Part shown: positions 1 through 7,550 of the stretch, one piece after another | Layout: each line of letters begins with the position of its first letter | Position numbering within the stretch: position 1 is the stretch's first letter | DNA from: UBA1494_A sp963973975 | GTDB taxonomy: Bacteria; Bacteroidota; Bacteroidia; Flavobacteriales_E; Vicingaceae | Length of the DNA stretch: 44,466 bases | Reading direction: 5' to 3' | Assembly (NCBI GenBank): GCA_963973975.1 | Contig: CAXBCF010000025.1 | Location: 1-44,466 of the forward strand | The notes under the pieces: model-generated | Told to the model about the DNA's origin: nothing | Seen by the model: only the letters and a program-made list of their open reading frames with translations | Database searches by the model: none | Translations under genes and position numbers: made by a program

Positions 1-51
1 GTGAGTTTTGAGAAACTCAAGACTCTAAACTCACACTCAAAACTGTAATTG

Positions 52-125
52 TGGGCCCTGATGGGCTCGAACCATCGACCACCTGATTATGAGTCAGGTG
101 CTCTAACCAACTGAGCTAAGGGCCC
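52..125 (-). tRNA. tRNA with CAT anticodon (Met elongator or Ile2)
   Basis: Read on the minus strand this folds as a cloverleaf. The acceptor arms are GGGCCCT-like at the 5' end (120-125) and GGGCCCA at the 3' end (52-58). There is a D-loop AGCTCAGTTGGTTAGAGC, an anticodon stem CTGA/TCAG around loop CTCATAA, and a T arm with GGTTCGAGCC. The anticodon is CAT. Sequence alone does not separate elongator Met from the lysidine-modified Ile2 tRNA. It is not the initiator type, which would have an unpaired first base pair. CCA is not encoded. Confidence 0.93.
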
Positions 126-219
126 TGCAATAAATTGCGTAGGCAAGATTACGAAAATTAGCAGAAAATATTTGTTCTTTAGAAGATAGTTTTATCTTTT
201 TGAAGATTATCTTTGGAAG

Positions 220-1131
220 ATGCAACAAATCCCTTCCCTTTCAAAAGGAGACACCATACACCTTATCAGCACCGCAAGAAAAATCTCTCAGCAAGAGTTA
301 GCGCCTGCAATTTCCTTGTTAGAATCTTGGGGTTTAAAGGTTGAGTTGGGAAAAAACCTCTTTGGCGAAGACCATCAATTTTCGGGAACAAAAGCAGCAC
401 GTTTAGAAGATTTGCAAAACGCATTGCATGATCCGAAATGCAAAGCAATAATTTGTGCTAGAGGAGGATATGGCACTGTACAATTAATTGATCAATTGGA
501 TTTTAGTGCATTTCTAACTTCTCCAAAGTGGATTGTTGGCTACAGCGATGTGACGGTGCTACATGCCCACATCAACCAAAATTTCGGATTGGAAACCCTG
601 CATGCTACCATGCCGATCAATTTTCCAAAAAGCGGAGAAAACGCTGCAACTCTTAGTTTAAAAGCAGCCTTGTTTGGAGAGAATTGCGACATAGAATTTA
701 ATGCTACCGAACATTCCATTTTACCAAAAGCACCCATTAATGCTCCAATAATTGGTGGTAATCTTTCCATTTTGTATTCCTTAAGCGGCTCAAAATCTCA
801 GTTAAGTACCAAGGGAAAAATGCTTTTCATGGAAGACCTAGATGAATATTTATACCACATCGATCGCATGATGATGAATTTAAAACGCTCAGGATTGTTT
901 GAAGGATGCAAAGCCATTTTAGTTGGTGGAATGAGTGACATGAATGACAATGCCGTTCCATACGGTAAAACTGCAGAAGAAATTATTTTAGAGAACACCC
1001 TTGACTTGGGCATTCCTATAATTTTTGGACTTCCCGCAGGACACATTGAAAATAACCAGGCCATTGTTCTCAACCGACAATATGATTTGTCTGTAAAGGA
1101 AAAGTTGGTACAACTCAAAACAAATGGCTGA
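220..1131 (+). CDS. ldcA: LD-carboxypeptidase (peptidase family S66)
   Basis: This is a cytoplasmic muropeptide LD-carboxypeptidase of the S66 family, which trims the terminal D-Ala from tetrapeptides during peptidoglycan recycling. The 303-residue length is normal. The family's Ser-Glu-His triad is visible: Ser109 in GYSD, Glu205 in LFMEDLDE and His275 in LPAGHIENN. The N-terminal GDTIHLISTARKI segment and the ARGGYG loop (residues 80-85) are also typical. The ATG at 220 is the natural start, because the family's N-terminal domain begins a few residues later. The 3' end overlaps the next gene by 8 bases, so the two are probably co-transcribed and translationally coupled. No signal peptide is present, which fits a cytoplasmic enzyme. 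Confidence 0.9.
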   Translation: MQQIPSLSKGDTIHLISTARKISQQELAPAISLLESWGLKVELGKNLFGEDHQFSGTKAARLEDLQNALHDPKCKAIICARGGYGTVQLIDQLDFSAFLTSPKWIVGYSDVTVLHAHINQNFGLETLHATMPINFPKSGENAATLSLKAALFGENCDIEFNATEHSILPKAPINAPIIGGNLSILYSLSGSKSQLSTKGKMLFMEDLDEYLYHIDRMMMNLKRSGLFEGCKAILVGGMSDMNDNAVPYGKTAEEIILENTLDLGIPIIFGLPAGHIENNQAIVLNRQYDLSVKEKLVQLKTNG

Positions 1132-1486
1132 ACACAATTTAATTGGTAAAAAGGGCGAAGCCATCGCTTTTGAATATTTAAAAAAGAAAGGCTACAAAAT
1201 TCTTGAAGTCAATTGGCGGTATAAAAAAGCTGAAATTGACCTCATCACTCAAAAAGATAATTTCATTGTAATAGTTGAGGTGAAAACACGCACTTCTGAA
1301 GAATTTGAAAGTCCAAAAGAAGCGGTCACCATTGGAAAACAGAAACACATTGTAAGAGCCGCAGATGCCTATATTCAAGAAAAAGAAATTGACTTTGAAT
1401 GCAGGTTTGATGTAGTTTCTGTCTTAATTCTTAGTAATGAGACAAGTATAGAACACATTGAAGATGCTTTTCATCCCTTGTTGTAG
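1124..1486 (+). CDS. yraN: YraN family protein (UPF0102, nuclease-like fold)
   Basis: A 120-residue member of the YraN/UPF0102 family. The family's nuclease-like core is present: Glu12 in the first helix (GKKGEAIAFEYL), then Asp39 in AEIDLI, and Glu52-Val-Lys54 in VEVKTR. This is a restriction-endonuclease-like active-site pattern. The biochemical role of YraN is unsettled; a Holliday-junction or recombination-related role is often suggested but cannot be inferred from this sequence. It overlaps the LD-carboxypeptidase gene by 8 bases and converges on the next gene with a gap of only 4 bases. Confidence 0.88.
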   Translation: MAEHNLIGKKGEAIAFEYLKKKGYKILEVNWRYKKAEIDLITQKDNFIVIVEVKTRTSEEFESPKEAVTIGKQKHIVRAADAYIQEKEIDFECRFDVVSVLILSNETSIEHIEDAFHPLL

Positions 1487-1490
1487 AATG

Positions 1491-2096
1491 TTAAATCAAC
1501 AAGATCAGTTGTGCAACTAAGCCCAAGCTAAAGCCGAATAACAACTCTTTTTGAGTGTGCGCATTGAGAACTAATCTAGCGGAAGCCAATGCCCCTGAAA
1601 GCAGAATAAAAAAGATTAAAATTACTGTGAGGTTGAGGTTGTAGGTTTGAGTAACCACGATTAACATACCAAGCAATCCGCCCATTGCGCTTAGGTGAGC
1701 ACTCCATTTTACATTGAAAAAACTAAGCACGCTTAAAATTAAAACAACCCAAGTGGCTGCCATAAATATTTGAAGGTAGATTTCGGGAAAGCCAATGGTT
1801 TGAAAAACAAAAAAAGTGATGACGTAAAGCACAGAACTCACTAAAAAAGGAATTCTACGCTCTTTTGTGGTTTCCATTTTTAATGAAGCAATGTATCCTT
1901 TGTCTTTCAAATAAAAAGAAACAGTCAAGGGAATGAGAATAAGGTTGATGAGAATAACCAGGTAAATAAAATTGAAATACTCTTCTGAAAGTCGGTAGTT
2001 TTGGTAAATGGGCAGGTGAAAGAGTATGTAAATACTGATTAAAGGAGATAAAATGGGATGTAAAAGGTAAGACAGAAAAGTGGCAAAGCGCTTCAT
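1491..2096 (-). CDS. PAP2-like integral membrane protein, degenerate active site
   Basis: A 201-residue protein with about five to six hydrophobic segments, beginning MKRFATFLSYLLHPILSPL. The layout resembles the type 2 phosphatidic-acid phosphatase (PAP2) superfamily. A KERRIP stretch lies where motif 1 should be, SAHLSAMGG where motif 2 (SGH) should be, and ARLVLNAHTQKE where motif 3 (SR..H..D) should be. The motifs are only partly kept, so catalysis is doubtful. It lies 1 base downstream of rpoN on the same strand and is very likely co-transcribed with it. It could instead be an unrelated polytopic protein; the family call is inference from motif spacing. Confidence 0.65.
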   Translation of the reverse strand: MKRFATFLSYLLHPILSPLISIYILFHLPIYQNYRLSEEYFNFIYLVILINLILIPLTVSFYLKDKGYIASLKMETTKERRIPFLVSSVLYVITFFVFQTIGFPEIYLQIFMAATWVVLILSVLSFFNVKWSAHLSAMGGLLGMLIVVTQTYNLNLTVILIFFILLSGALASARLVLNAHTQKELLFGFSLGLVAQLILLI

Positions 2097-2097
2097 T

Positions 2098-3546
2098 CTA
2101 GAGCTCCTTTCTTAAGCGAGCAACTGGAATGTTGAGCTGTTCTCTATATTTGGCAATGGTTCTTCGGGCAATGTGGTATTTTTTCTCTTGAAGCATTTGA
2201 GATAACTTATCGTCTGTGTAAGGTTTCTTTTTGTTTTCAGATTCGATAATGTCCATCAAAATCTTTTTCACTTCTCGTGTACTCACCTCATCTCCATCGT
2301 CAGTAGAAAGTGATTCTGAAAAAAAGGATTTTAGCAGAAAAGTGCCATAAGGTGTTGAAACGTATTTGCTGTTCACCACCCGAGAAACAGTTGAAATATC
2401 CATGTGAATTCTTTCAGCTATGTCTTTCAGAATCATGGGTTTCAATTTGGTTTCATCGCCTTCCAAAAAGTAGGGTTTTTGGTATTCAACAATGGCTTTC
2501 ATTGTTTGAATTAAGGTATTTTGCCTTTGCTGAATTGCTTCAATGAACCATTTAGCAGAATCCAATTTTTGTTTCACAAAAGTGAGCGCTTCCTTGTCGG
2601 CTTTGTTTTTCTGTTTTGATTTTTGATAATGATCAATCATGCCTCTGTACTCATTGCTCACATGCAATTGAGGAGCATTTCTACCATTTAAACTGATGCT
2701 AATTTCTCCATCGTCAATGCTTAAATTAAAGTCTGGCACAACCACTTGCACGGATTTTCCTGAAGTATTCAGCGAGTTTCCCGGTTTAGGATTGAGTTTT
2801 AAAATTTCTTCAATGGCAATTTTTAAATCTGCTTCTTCAATTTCTAAGCGCTCAATGATCTTTGTGTAGTGCTTTTTAGTGAACTCATTGAAGTAGTTTT
2901 CTAAAATTTCAATGGCAATCTTTTTAGTGAGCGTATTTTGAGTTTTTCTTTTTATTTGCAGCAACAAGCATTCTTGTAAATCTCTAGCGCCAACTCCTGC
3001 AGGGTCCATGTCTTGAATAATACGAAGTACTTTTTCAATTTCTGCCTGTGTTGCCATGATGTTTTTTCGAAAAGCCAAATCATCTTCAATGGCAGTGAGG
3101 TCCCTTCTCAAATATCCTGAATCGTCTAAGCTTCCGATTAAATGCTCGGCAATTACTTCCTCTTTTTCGCTGATATTTTGTAAGCCAATTTGACTGGTCA
3201 AACGCTCGTGAAAGGTGGTTCCGCCGCTGTAAGGAATGTCCTTTTCATCATCGTCTCTACCCTTGTTCTGAACTTTGTATTTATAGTCGGGAGTTTCATC
3301 GTCCATGTAATCTGAAAAGTCGAATTCTTCGAACTCCTCATTGCTGTCATCTCGCTCTTCGTAACGCTCTTCTTCCTCGTTAGCATCCTCATTTTCCTTG
3401 CCTTCATCCAAGGCGGGATTGCTTTCCAATTCTTCTTTGATGCGCTGCTCCAAAGCCACGGTTGGCAACTGCAACAACTTCATTAGCTGAATTTGTTGTG
3501 GTGACAACTTTTGCATTAATTTCTGCTGGAGCGACTGTTTTAGCAT
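2098..3546 (-). CDS. rpoN: RNA polymerase sigma-54 factor
   Basis: This is the alternative sigma factor that directs core RNA polymerase to -24/-12 promoters and needs an AAA+ enhancer-binding activator. The three expected parts are visible in 482 residues. Region I is Gln/Leu-rich (residues 1-48, QKLSPQQIQLMKLLQLP). An acidic region II follows at roughly 50-105. Region III carries the core-binding and HTH parts and ends in the RpoN box ARRTIAKYRE at about residues 460-469. No enhancer-binding protein is encoded in this window. The gene is transcribed away from asnS with a 45-base gap, and the PAP2-like gene follows immediately. Confidence 0.96.
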   Translation of the reverse strand: MLKQSLQQKLMQKLSPQQIQLMKLLQLPTVALEQRIKEELESNPALDEGKENEDANEEEERYEERDDSNEEFEEFDFSDYMDDETPDYKYKVQNKGRDDDEKDIPYSGGTTFHERLTSQIGLQNISEKEEVIAEHLIGSLDDSGYLRRDLTAIEDDLAFRKNIMATQAEIEKVLRIIQDMDPAGVGARDLQECLLLQIKRKTQNTLTKKIAIEILENYFNEFTKKHYTKIIERLEIEEADLKIAIEEILKLNPKPGNSLNTSGKSVQVVVPDFNLSIDDGEISISLNGRNAPQLHVSNEYRGMIDHYQKSKQKNKADKEALTFVKQKLDSAKWFIEAIQQRQNTLIQTMKAIVEYQKPYFLEGDETKLKPMILKDIAERIHMDISTVSRVVNSKYVSTPYGTFLLKSFFSESLSTDDGDEVSTREVKKILMDIIESENKKKPYTDDKLSQMLQEKKYHIARRTIAKYREQLNIPVARLRKEL

Positions 3547-3591
3547 GGCTTTTCTTTCCCTATAAAATTAGCGTTTTCCTATTAGCAAAAA

Positions 3592-5046
3592 TTAAAATGC
3601 TGCATTTTTTGGTGTTCGGGGAAAAGGGATCACATCTCGTATGTTGCTCATGCCACTTACAAACAAGATTAAACGCTCAAAACCAAGTCCAAAGCCACTG
3701 TGTGGAGCAGTTCCAAATTTTCTTAAATCCAAGTACCACCAAAGTTCTTCTTCAGGAATATTCATCTCTCGCATTCTGGTTTGCAACTGTTCAAGACGTT
3801 CTTCTCTTTGCGAACCTCCCACAATTTCGCCAATTCCCGGAAATAAAATGTCCATGGCCTTCACCGTTTTTCCATCTTCATTTTGGCGCATGTAAAATGC
3901 TTTGATATCTTTGGGATAATCATAAATAATCACTGGCTTTTGAAAATGTTTTTCAACTAAAAAGCGCTCGTGCTCCGATTGCAAATCTGCTCCCCAAGAT
4001 TCAATCAGGTAATTGAACTTTTTCTTTTTATTCGGCTTGGAGTTTTTGAGAATGTCGATTGCTTCGGTATATGTAATTCGAACAAAATCGTTTTCAGCCA
4101 CAAAGTTCAGTCGCTCAATTAAGCCCATTGGCGAACGATCTTCTTGTTTTTTTAATTTTTCTTCATCGGCAAGTCGTTGATCTAAAAAAGCCAAATCATC
4201 TGGGCATTGCTCTAAGGCATATTTGATTAAAAAGCGAAGTAAGTCTTCCCCCAAATCCATGTTTTCATCTAAATCAGCAAAAGCCACTTCTGGCTCAATC
4301 ATCCAAAATTCTGCGAGATGCCTGGTAGTATTTGAATTTTCCGCTCTAAAAGTTGGACCGAAAGTATAAATTTTTCCCAAAGCCATGGCAGCAAGCTCGC
4401 CTTCCAACTGACCTGAAACAGTTAAATTGGTTTCTTTTCCAAAAAAGTCTTGTTTAAAATCAACTTCTCCGGCTGCATTTAATGGAATTTGTTTTAAATC
4501 AAAGTTGGTGACTTTGAAAGTTTCGCCGGCACCTTCCGCATCTGATCCTGTAATGATAGGCGTGTGAATGTTGTAAAATCCTTTGCTGTTAAAATAATGG
4601 TGAATTCCAAAAATCATGGCATGGCGAATTCTACTTACTGCACTAAAGGTATTCGTTCTGAAGCGAAGGTGTGCAATTTCTCTTAAAAACTCGAGGGAGT
4701 GTTTTTTTGGTTGCAAGGGATACTCATCAGGATGAGCGGTTCCCAATACTTCAATATTTTGGCATTCTAATTCAACTGCCTGTCCGCTGCCTTGAGAGGC
4801 AACTAACTTTCCGCTTGCAGCAATGCATGCTCCAGTAGTAATTTTTTCAATTAAATCTGAATTGAATTGTTCGTTATCAATAACCAACTGTAGGTTGTGA
4901 ATTGTACTTCCATCATTTAATGCCACAAAGGAAACATTTTTACTGCCTCTTTTGGTGCGCACCCATCCTTTCACTAAAACCTCAATGTCTTTGTTTTCGC
5001 CACTTAGCAGCGATTTGATTTCCGTTCTTTTCATGCTTTTTGCCAA
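3592..5046 (-). CDS. asnS: Asparaginyl-tRNA synthetase
   Basis: A class IIb aminoacyl-tRNA synthetase that charges tRNA-Asn in the cytoplasm. The 484 residues start with the OB-fold anticodon-binding domain (about 15-110, with VKGWVRTKRGSKNVSFV). The catalytic core shows motif 2 (GPTFRAENSNTTRHLAEFWM) and motif 3 (GFGLGFERLI near the C-terminus). The invariant Arg residues in both motifs are present. A direct AsnRS suggests tRNA-dependent amidation is not the only route to Asn-tRNA here. The ATG at 5046 gives MAKSMKR; an internal Met at codon 5 is a possible alternative start. It lies upstream of rpoN on the same strand. Confidence 0.96.
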   Translation of the reverse strand: MAKSMKRTEIKSLLSGENKDIEVLVKGWVRTKRGSKNVSFVALNDGSTIHNLQLVIDNEQFNSDLIEKITTGACIAASGKLVASQGSGQAVELECQNIEVLGTAHPDEYPLQPKKHSLEFLREIAHLRFRTNTFSAVSRIRHAMIFGIHHYFNSKGFYNIHTPIITGSDAEGAGETFKVTNFDLKQIPLNAAGEVDFKQDFFGKETNLTVSGQLEGELAAMALGKIYTFGPTFRAENSNTTRHLAEFWMIEPEVAFADLDENMDLGEDLLRFLIKYALEQCPDDLAFLDQRLADEEKLKKQEDRSPMGLIERLNFVAENDFVRITYTEAIDILKNSKPNKKKKFNYLIESWGADLQSEHERFLVEKHFQKPVIIYDYPKDIKAFYMRQNEDGKTVKAMDILFPGIGEIVGGSQREERLEQLQTRMREMNIPEEELWWYLDLRKFGTAPHSGFGLGFERLILFVSGMSNIRDVIPFPRTPKNAAF

Positions 5047-5094
5047 AAAATATTAAAGTGCAAAAGAACGCTTTTTCCCGCCACATTTCAAGTA

Positions 5095-5136
5095 TTGAAC
5101 ATCCTTCATTGTTCTATACTTTGGAAGATGTTTCAA
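5095..5136. repeat. REP-like palindrome, asnS-side flank of the transposase
   Basis: An imperfect inverted repeat: TTGAACATCCTTC on the left and GGAAGATGTTTCAA on the right. It lies exactly where the transposase reading frame ends. Its left 14 bases, TTGAACATCCTTCA, recur identically in the palindrome at 5796. The arms pair with one base of slippage. Most likely one of two REP-like elements bounding the transposase unit. Confidence 0.55.
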
Positions 5137-5735
5137 CTATAAGTTAATAGTTGATGTCATTTTATGGCAATATATAAAATTTTGTATGTCTTCAAAAATT
5201 GCTACTACTTCATTTCGTTTTATTGAGGTTTGATAAGATGAAATAATGGTTTGATAAGATGAATACTTCCAATCAACTGGCAATTTAACCAAAGCTGCTT
5301 CAACAGGATTGTGATGAATATAATGAATCAGTTTTTTTAAGTAAGCTTCATCTTCAATCTTTTTTCGTTTAAAAGGCTTCATAAAAAGGCTGCCTTTTCT
5401 TTTGTACATTTTGTTGAATGCTTTGGTGTAGGAATTAAATAAATTGCTGAACTGCTTTGAAATGAAGTTTGATAGCTTTTTATTATTAAGATCTGCCAGG
5501 TTTTGAAAACCTGGCAGGTCTTTTAGCGATTGCTCATTTTTTATTTGAATAAATGAAAATGATTTGGCATAAGACAATAGCAATATGTATCAACAAATGG
5601 TTGAATATACTTCATGTATTGCCGTAGAAAAAAATGATAATTCTCATCTGTTCGGAACATTATTTCATCTCCATTGGCTCGATTGTAGACATGATAAAAA
5701 GAATCGGGTTCAAGAATTGAATACTTGTTTTCCAT
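5137..5735 (-). pseudogene. REP-associated tyrosine transposase (RAYT, Y1/HUH family), frameshifted
   Basis: Two overlapping minus-strand frames together make one IS200/REP-associated tyrosine transposase. The N-terminal part (5735 down to 5541) reads MENKYSILEPDSFYHVYNRANG and ends in the HUH motif CLMPNHFHLF, then stops. The C-terminal part continues from about 5560 in another frame as IQIKNEQSL, then KRKGSLFMKPFKR and YIHHNPVEA, both typical of RAYTs. A single net -1 shift in the A/T-rich stretch around 5541-5560 would reconnect them, so the gene is probably inactive. A 33-base palindrome (5489-5521) and a 21-base in-frame duplication (SSYQT repeated, 5227-5263) lie inside the C-terminal half. 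RAYTs mobilise REP sequences and usually occur as single copies flanked by REPs, as appears to be the case here. Confidence 0.8.
5489..5521. repeat. 33-base palindrome inside the transposase frame
   Basis: Sixteen-base arms flank a single central G at 5505: AGATCTGCCAGGTTTT on the left and AAAACCTGGCAGGTCT on the right, with one mismatch. It lies inside the transposase reading frame and is translated as KDLPGFQNLADL. The sequence looks like a mobile REP-type hairpin inserted in frame rather than a conserved part of the protein. Confidence 0.75.
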
Positions 5736-5795
5736 TTAAACTATTTTGTGTTTAGTTTTGATTATCAACCACCATAAACTTAGTTAAAATTTGAG

Positions 5796-5835
5796 TTGAA
5801 CATCCTTCAAAGTTTGGAACTTTAGAGGATGTTCA
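5796..5835. repeat. REP-like palindrome, MscS-side flank of the transposase
   Basis: Inverted repeat GAACATCCT (5798-5806) and AGGATGTTC (5826-5834). A second pairing, AAAGT/ACTTT, lies inside the loop. It shares TTGAACATCCTTCA with the palindrome at 5095, so the transposase gene lies between two related palindromes. It could also act as a terminator for the MscS gene that ends at 5848. Confidence 0.6.
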
Positions 5836-5847
5836 TGTTCATGATCT

Positions 5848-6720
5848 TCAATTATTCTTTGGTTCTTGCTTTTCAGTATGTTCTTTCATGCTTGAGATAA
5901 AGTTAAACACTTCTCTAATCGTCTTCTTTCTAATTTTACGCTGCATGTCCATATCCGCTAAAATCAAGGTATACTGAAATTTGCAGTCTAAATGATCCAT
6001 TTTCATTTCTACCACTTTCAAGTTATACGATTTGGGTTCAATGTACTGCTCAAAACTTCTTAGAGAAGCAATGATTTCTCTTTCCAACTGCTCAATATTG
6101 TTGATGTACTTCAGCGCAATTTGAAAATCAATGTTCATCAACCTCACATCTCTCTTTGTGTAGTTGATAATTTCATTGTAATGTACCTTTGAGTTGGGAA
6201 TGATCACCAAATCATCATCATCATTTAACAACTTAACTTTCAGCATGTTTATTTCTACAATCTTTCCTTTTTGATCCCCAATTTTCACATAGTCGCTAAT
6301 TTCAAAAGTATTTGAGAAACTGAGGTATAAGCCACTCATATAATCCACAATAAACTCTTTCGTTAAAATAGCAATCGCCGCCGCAACAATGGTAAGTGAG
6401 GTAATAAAGTCTTTAGGATTTATCCCAAACACACTTAATAAATACAGAAAAAACCCAACGGTGGCTGTAAAGCGCGCAATATTATCCACTCCAAAATAAA
6501 CATTGTTCGTTTGGTTTTTGGGGATTTTATACTTTTTGGAATAGATTAACTTTACAATATTCGATAGCAATACAATGGTCATGTAAAATACAAAAAAAGT
6601 AGAAGTTGCGCCAAGAAGATTATGTGATGCAATGTAGCTGCCGGTGAAAGCATTTAAATACTTCAAATAAATTATTGCCGCAAGCAAAATTGCATTGATC
6701 CAAATCCACTTCTTATTCAT
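5848..6720 (-). CDS. Small-conductance mechanosensitive channel (MscS family)
   Basis: A 290-residue inner-membrane channel of the MscS family, which opens under membrane tension to release osmolytes on hypo-osmotic shock. Four hydrophobic segments occupy residues 5-25, 35-60, 80-100 and 105-135. The last, IVAAAIAILTKEFIVDYMSG, lies at the place of the pore-lining TM3 helix. The MscS beta domain follows (ISDYVKIGDQKGKIVEINML, then VIIPNSKVHYNEIINYT), and a shorter alpha/beta cytoplasmic domain ends the protein. The transmembrane count puts it in a smaller-than-YnaI subtype. It is transcribed alone toward the transposase remnant. Confidence 0.88.
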   Translation of the reverse strand: MNKKWIWINAILLAAIIYLKYLNAFTGSYIASHNLLGATSTFFVFYMTIVLLSNIVKLIYSKKYKIPKNQTNNVYFGVDNIARFTATVGFFLYLLSVFGINPKDFITSLTIVAAAIAILTKEFIVDYMSGLYLSFSNTFEISDYVKIGDQKGKIVEINMLKVKLLNDDDDLVIIPNSKVHYNEIINYTKRDVRLMNIDFQIALKYINNIEQLEREIIASLRSFEQYIEPKSYNLKVVEMKMDHLDCKFQYTLILADMDMQRKIRKKTIREVFNFISSMKEHTEKQEPKNN

Positions 6721-6829
6721 TTTTGTAACGTTATGGTGAAAAAGACACCCCTTTAATAAAAGCTAAAGTTAGCAGAAATTTGATGTATTTAAATCTTATA
6801 ACTATCAACATTTTCCTTACTTTTCTTCC

Positions 6830-7444
6830 ATGTGTTTTCATTTTAACTTCCACCAAACTGCTGAAAAGGTAAGTGAACGCTTTCAAGCGGAATATAAGCA
6901 AGGAGAATTATTAACTCCGGCTCATTTCAATGGATTTTCTTTTCCTCAAACACCGGTTATCTTAGATGAAAAACCTCAACTCATACAGCCAATTAATTGG
7001 GGCTTAATTCCTTTTTGGGCAAAGGACAAAAGCATTCAGAAATATGCCTTGAATGCCAAAATTGAAACCTTAACTGAAAAACCTTCCTTTAGAAATTCTG
7101 TGAATAAGCGCTGTTTAATTATTGCCAACAGCTTTTGGGAATGGCAGTGGCTCGACCCAAAAGGAAAAAACAAACAGAAATATGAAATTAGCAAAGCCGA
7201 CGATGAACTCTTTGCTTTTGGGGGCATTTGGGCAGAGTGGACCAACAAAACAACAGGAGAAATTATAAAATCCTACAGCATAATAACCACAGCAGCCAAT
7301 GATCTGATGGCAAAAATTCACAATACTAAAAAAAGAATGCCTTTGATCTTAAACCGAGAAGAAGAACTGACTTGGCTGAATGGCTCAGATTTTAGCGATT
7401 TTAAAGAAAGAGCGGTGAATTTGATTGCGGTGGAGGCTTATTAA
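6830..7444 (+). CDS. SOS response-associated peptidase (SRAP/YedK/HMCES)
   Basis: SRAP proteins form a covalent thiazolidine link with abasic sites in single-stranded DNA and so shield them from cleavage. The essential Cys2, exposed after Met removal, is present (MCFHFN). The other active-site residues are also in place: Asn75 in LNAKIET, Glu104 in SFWEWQW and His164 in KIHNTKKRMP. The 204-residue length is typical. The ATG at 6830 is fixed, because the chemistry requires Cys directly after the initiator Met. It stands alone between the divergent MscS gene and acs. I see no LexA-type operator and make no claim of SOS control here. Confidence 0.93.
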   Translation: MCFHFNFHQTAEKVSERFQAEYKQGELLTPAHFNGFSFPQTPVILDEKPQLIQPINWGLIPFWAKDKSIQKYALNAKIETLTEKPSFRNSVNKRCLIIANSFWEWQWLDPKGKNKQKYEISKADDELFAFGGIWAEWTNKTTGEIIKSYSIITTAANDLMAKIHNTKKRMPLILNREEELTWLNGSDFSDFKERAVNLIAVEAY

Positions 7445-7550
7445 ATACAATCTCTTTAATAAAATCACAATCTCACCAAAAACCAATTTTTCTAAAATCC
7501 AATTTCATTTCTTATTCATTTCTCTTAACTTGGTTTTTTAATCGAAGCCT

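Noticed and set aside
1..51. Inverted repeats (GTTTTGAG at 5-12 and CTCAAAAC at 36-43) downstream of the first tRNA
   Set aside because: They could form a terminator, but the arms are short with a long loop, there is no T-tract, and the sequence is cut by the window edge.
3462..3905. A plus-strand reading frame of 147 codons across the rpoN-asnS junction
   Set aside because: It is antisense to two strongly supported genes and has no recognisable domain or start signal.
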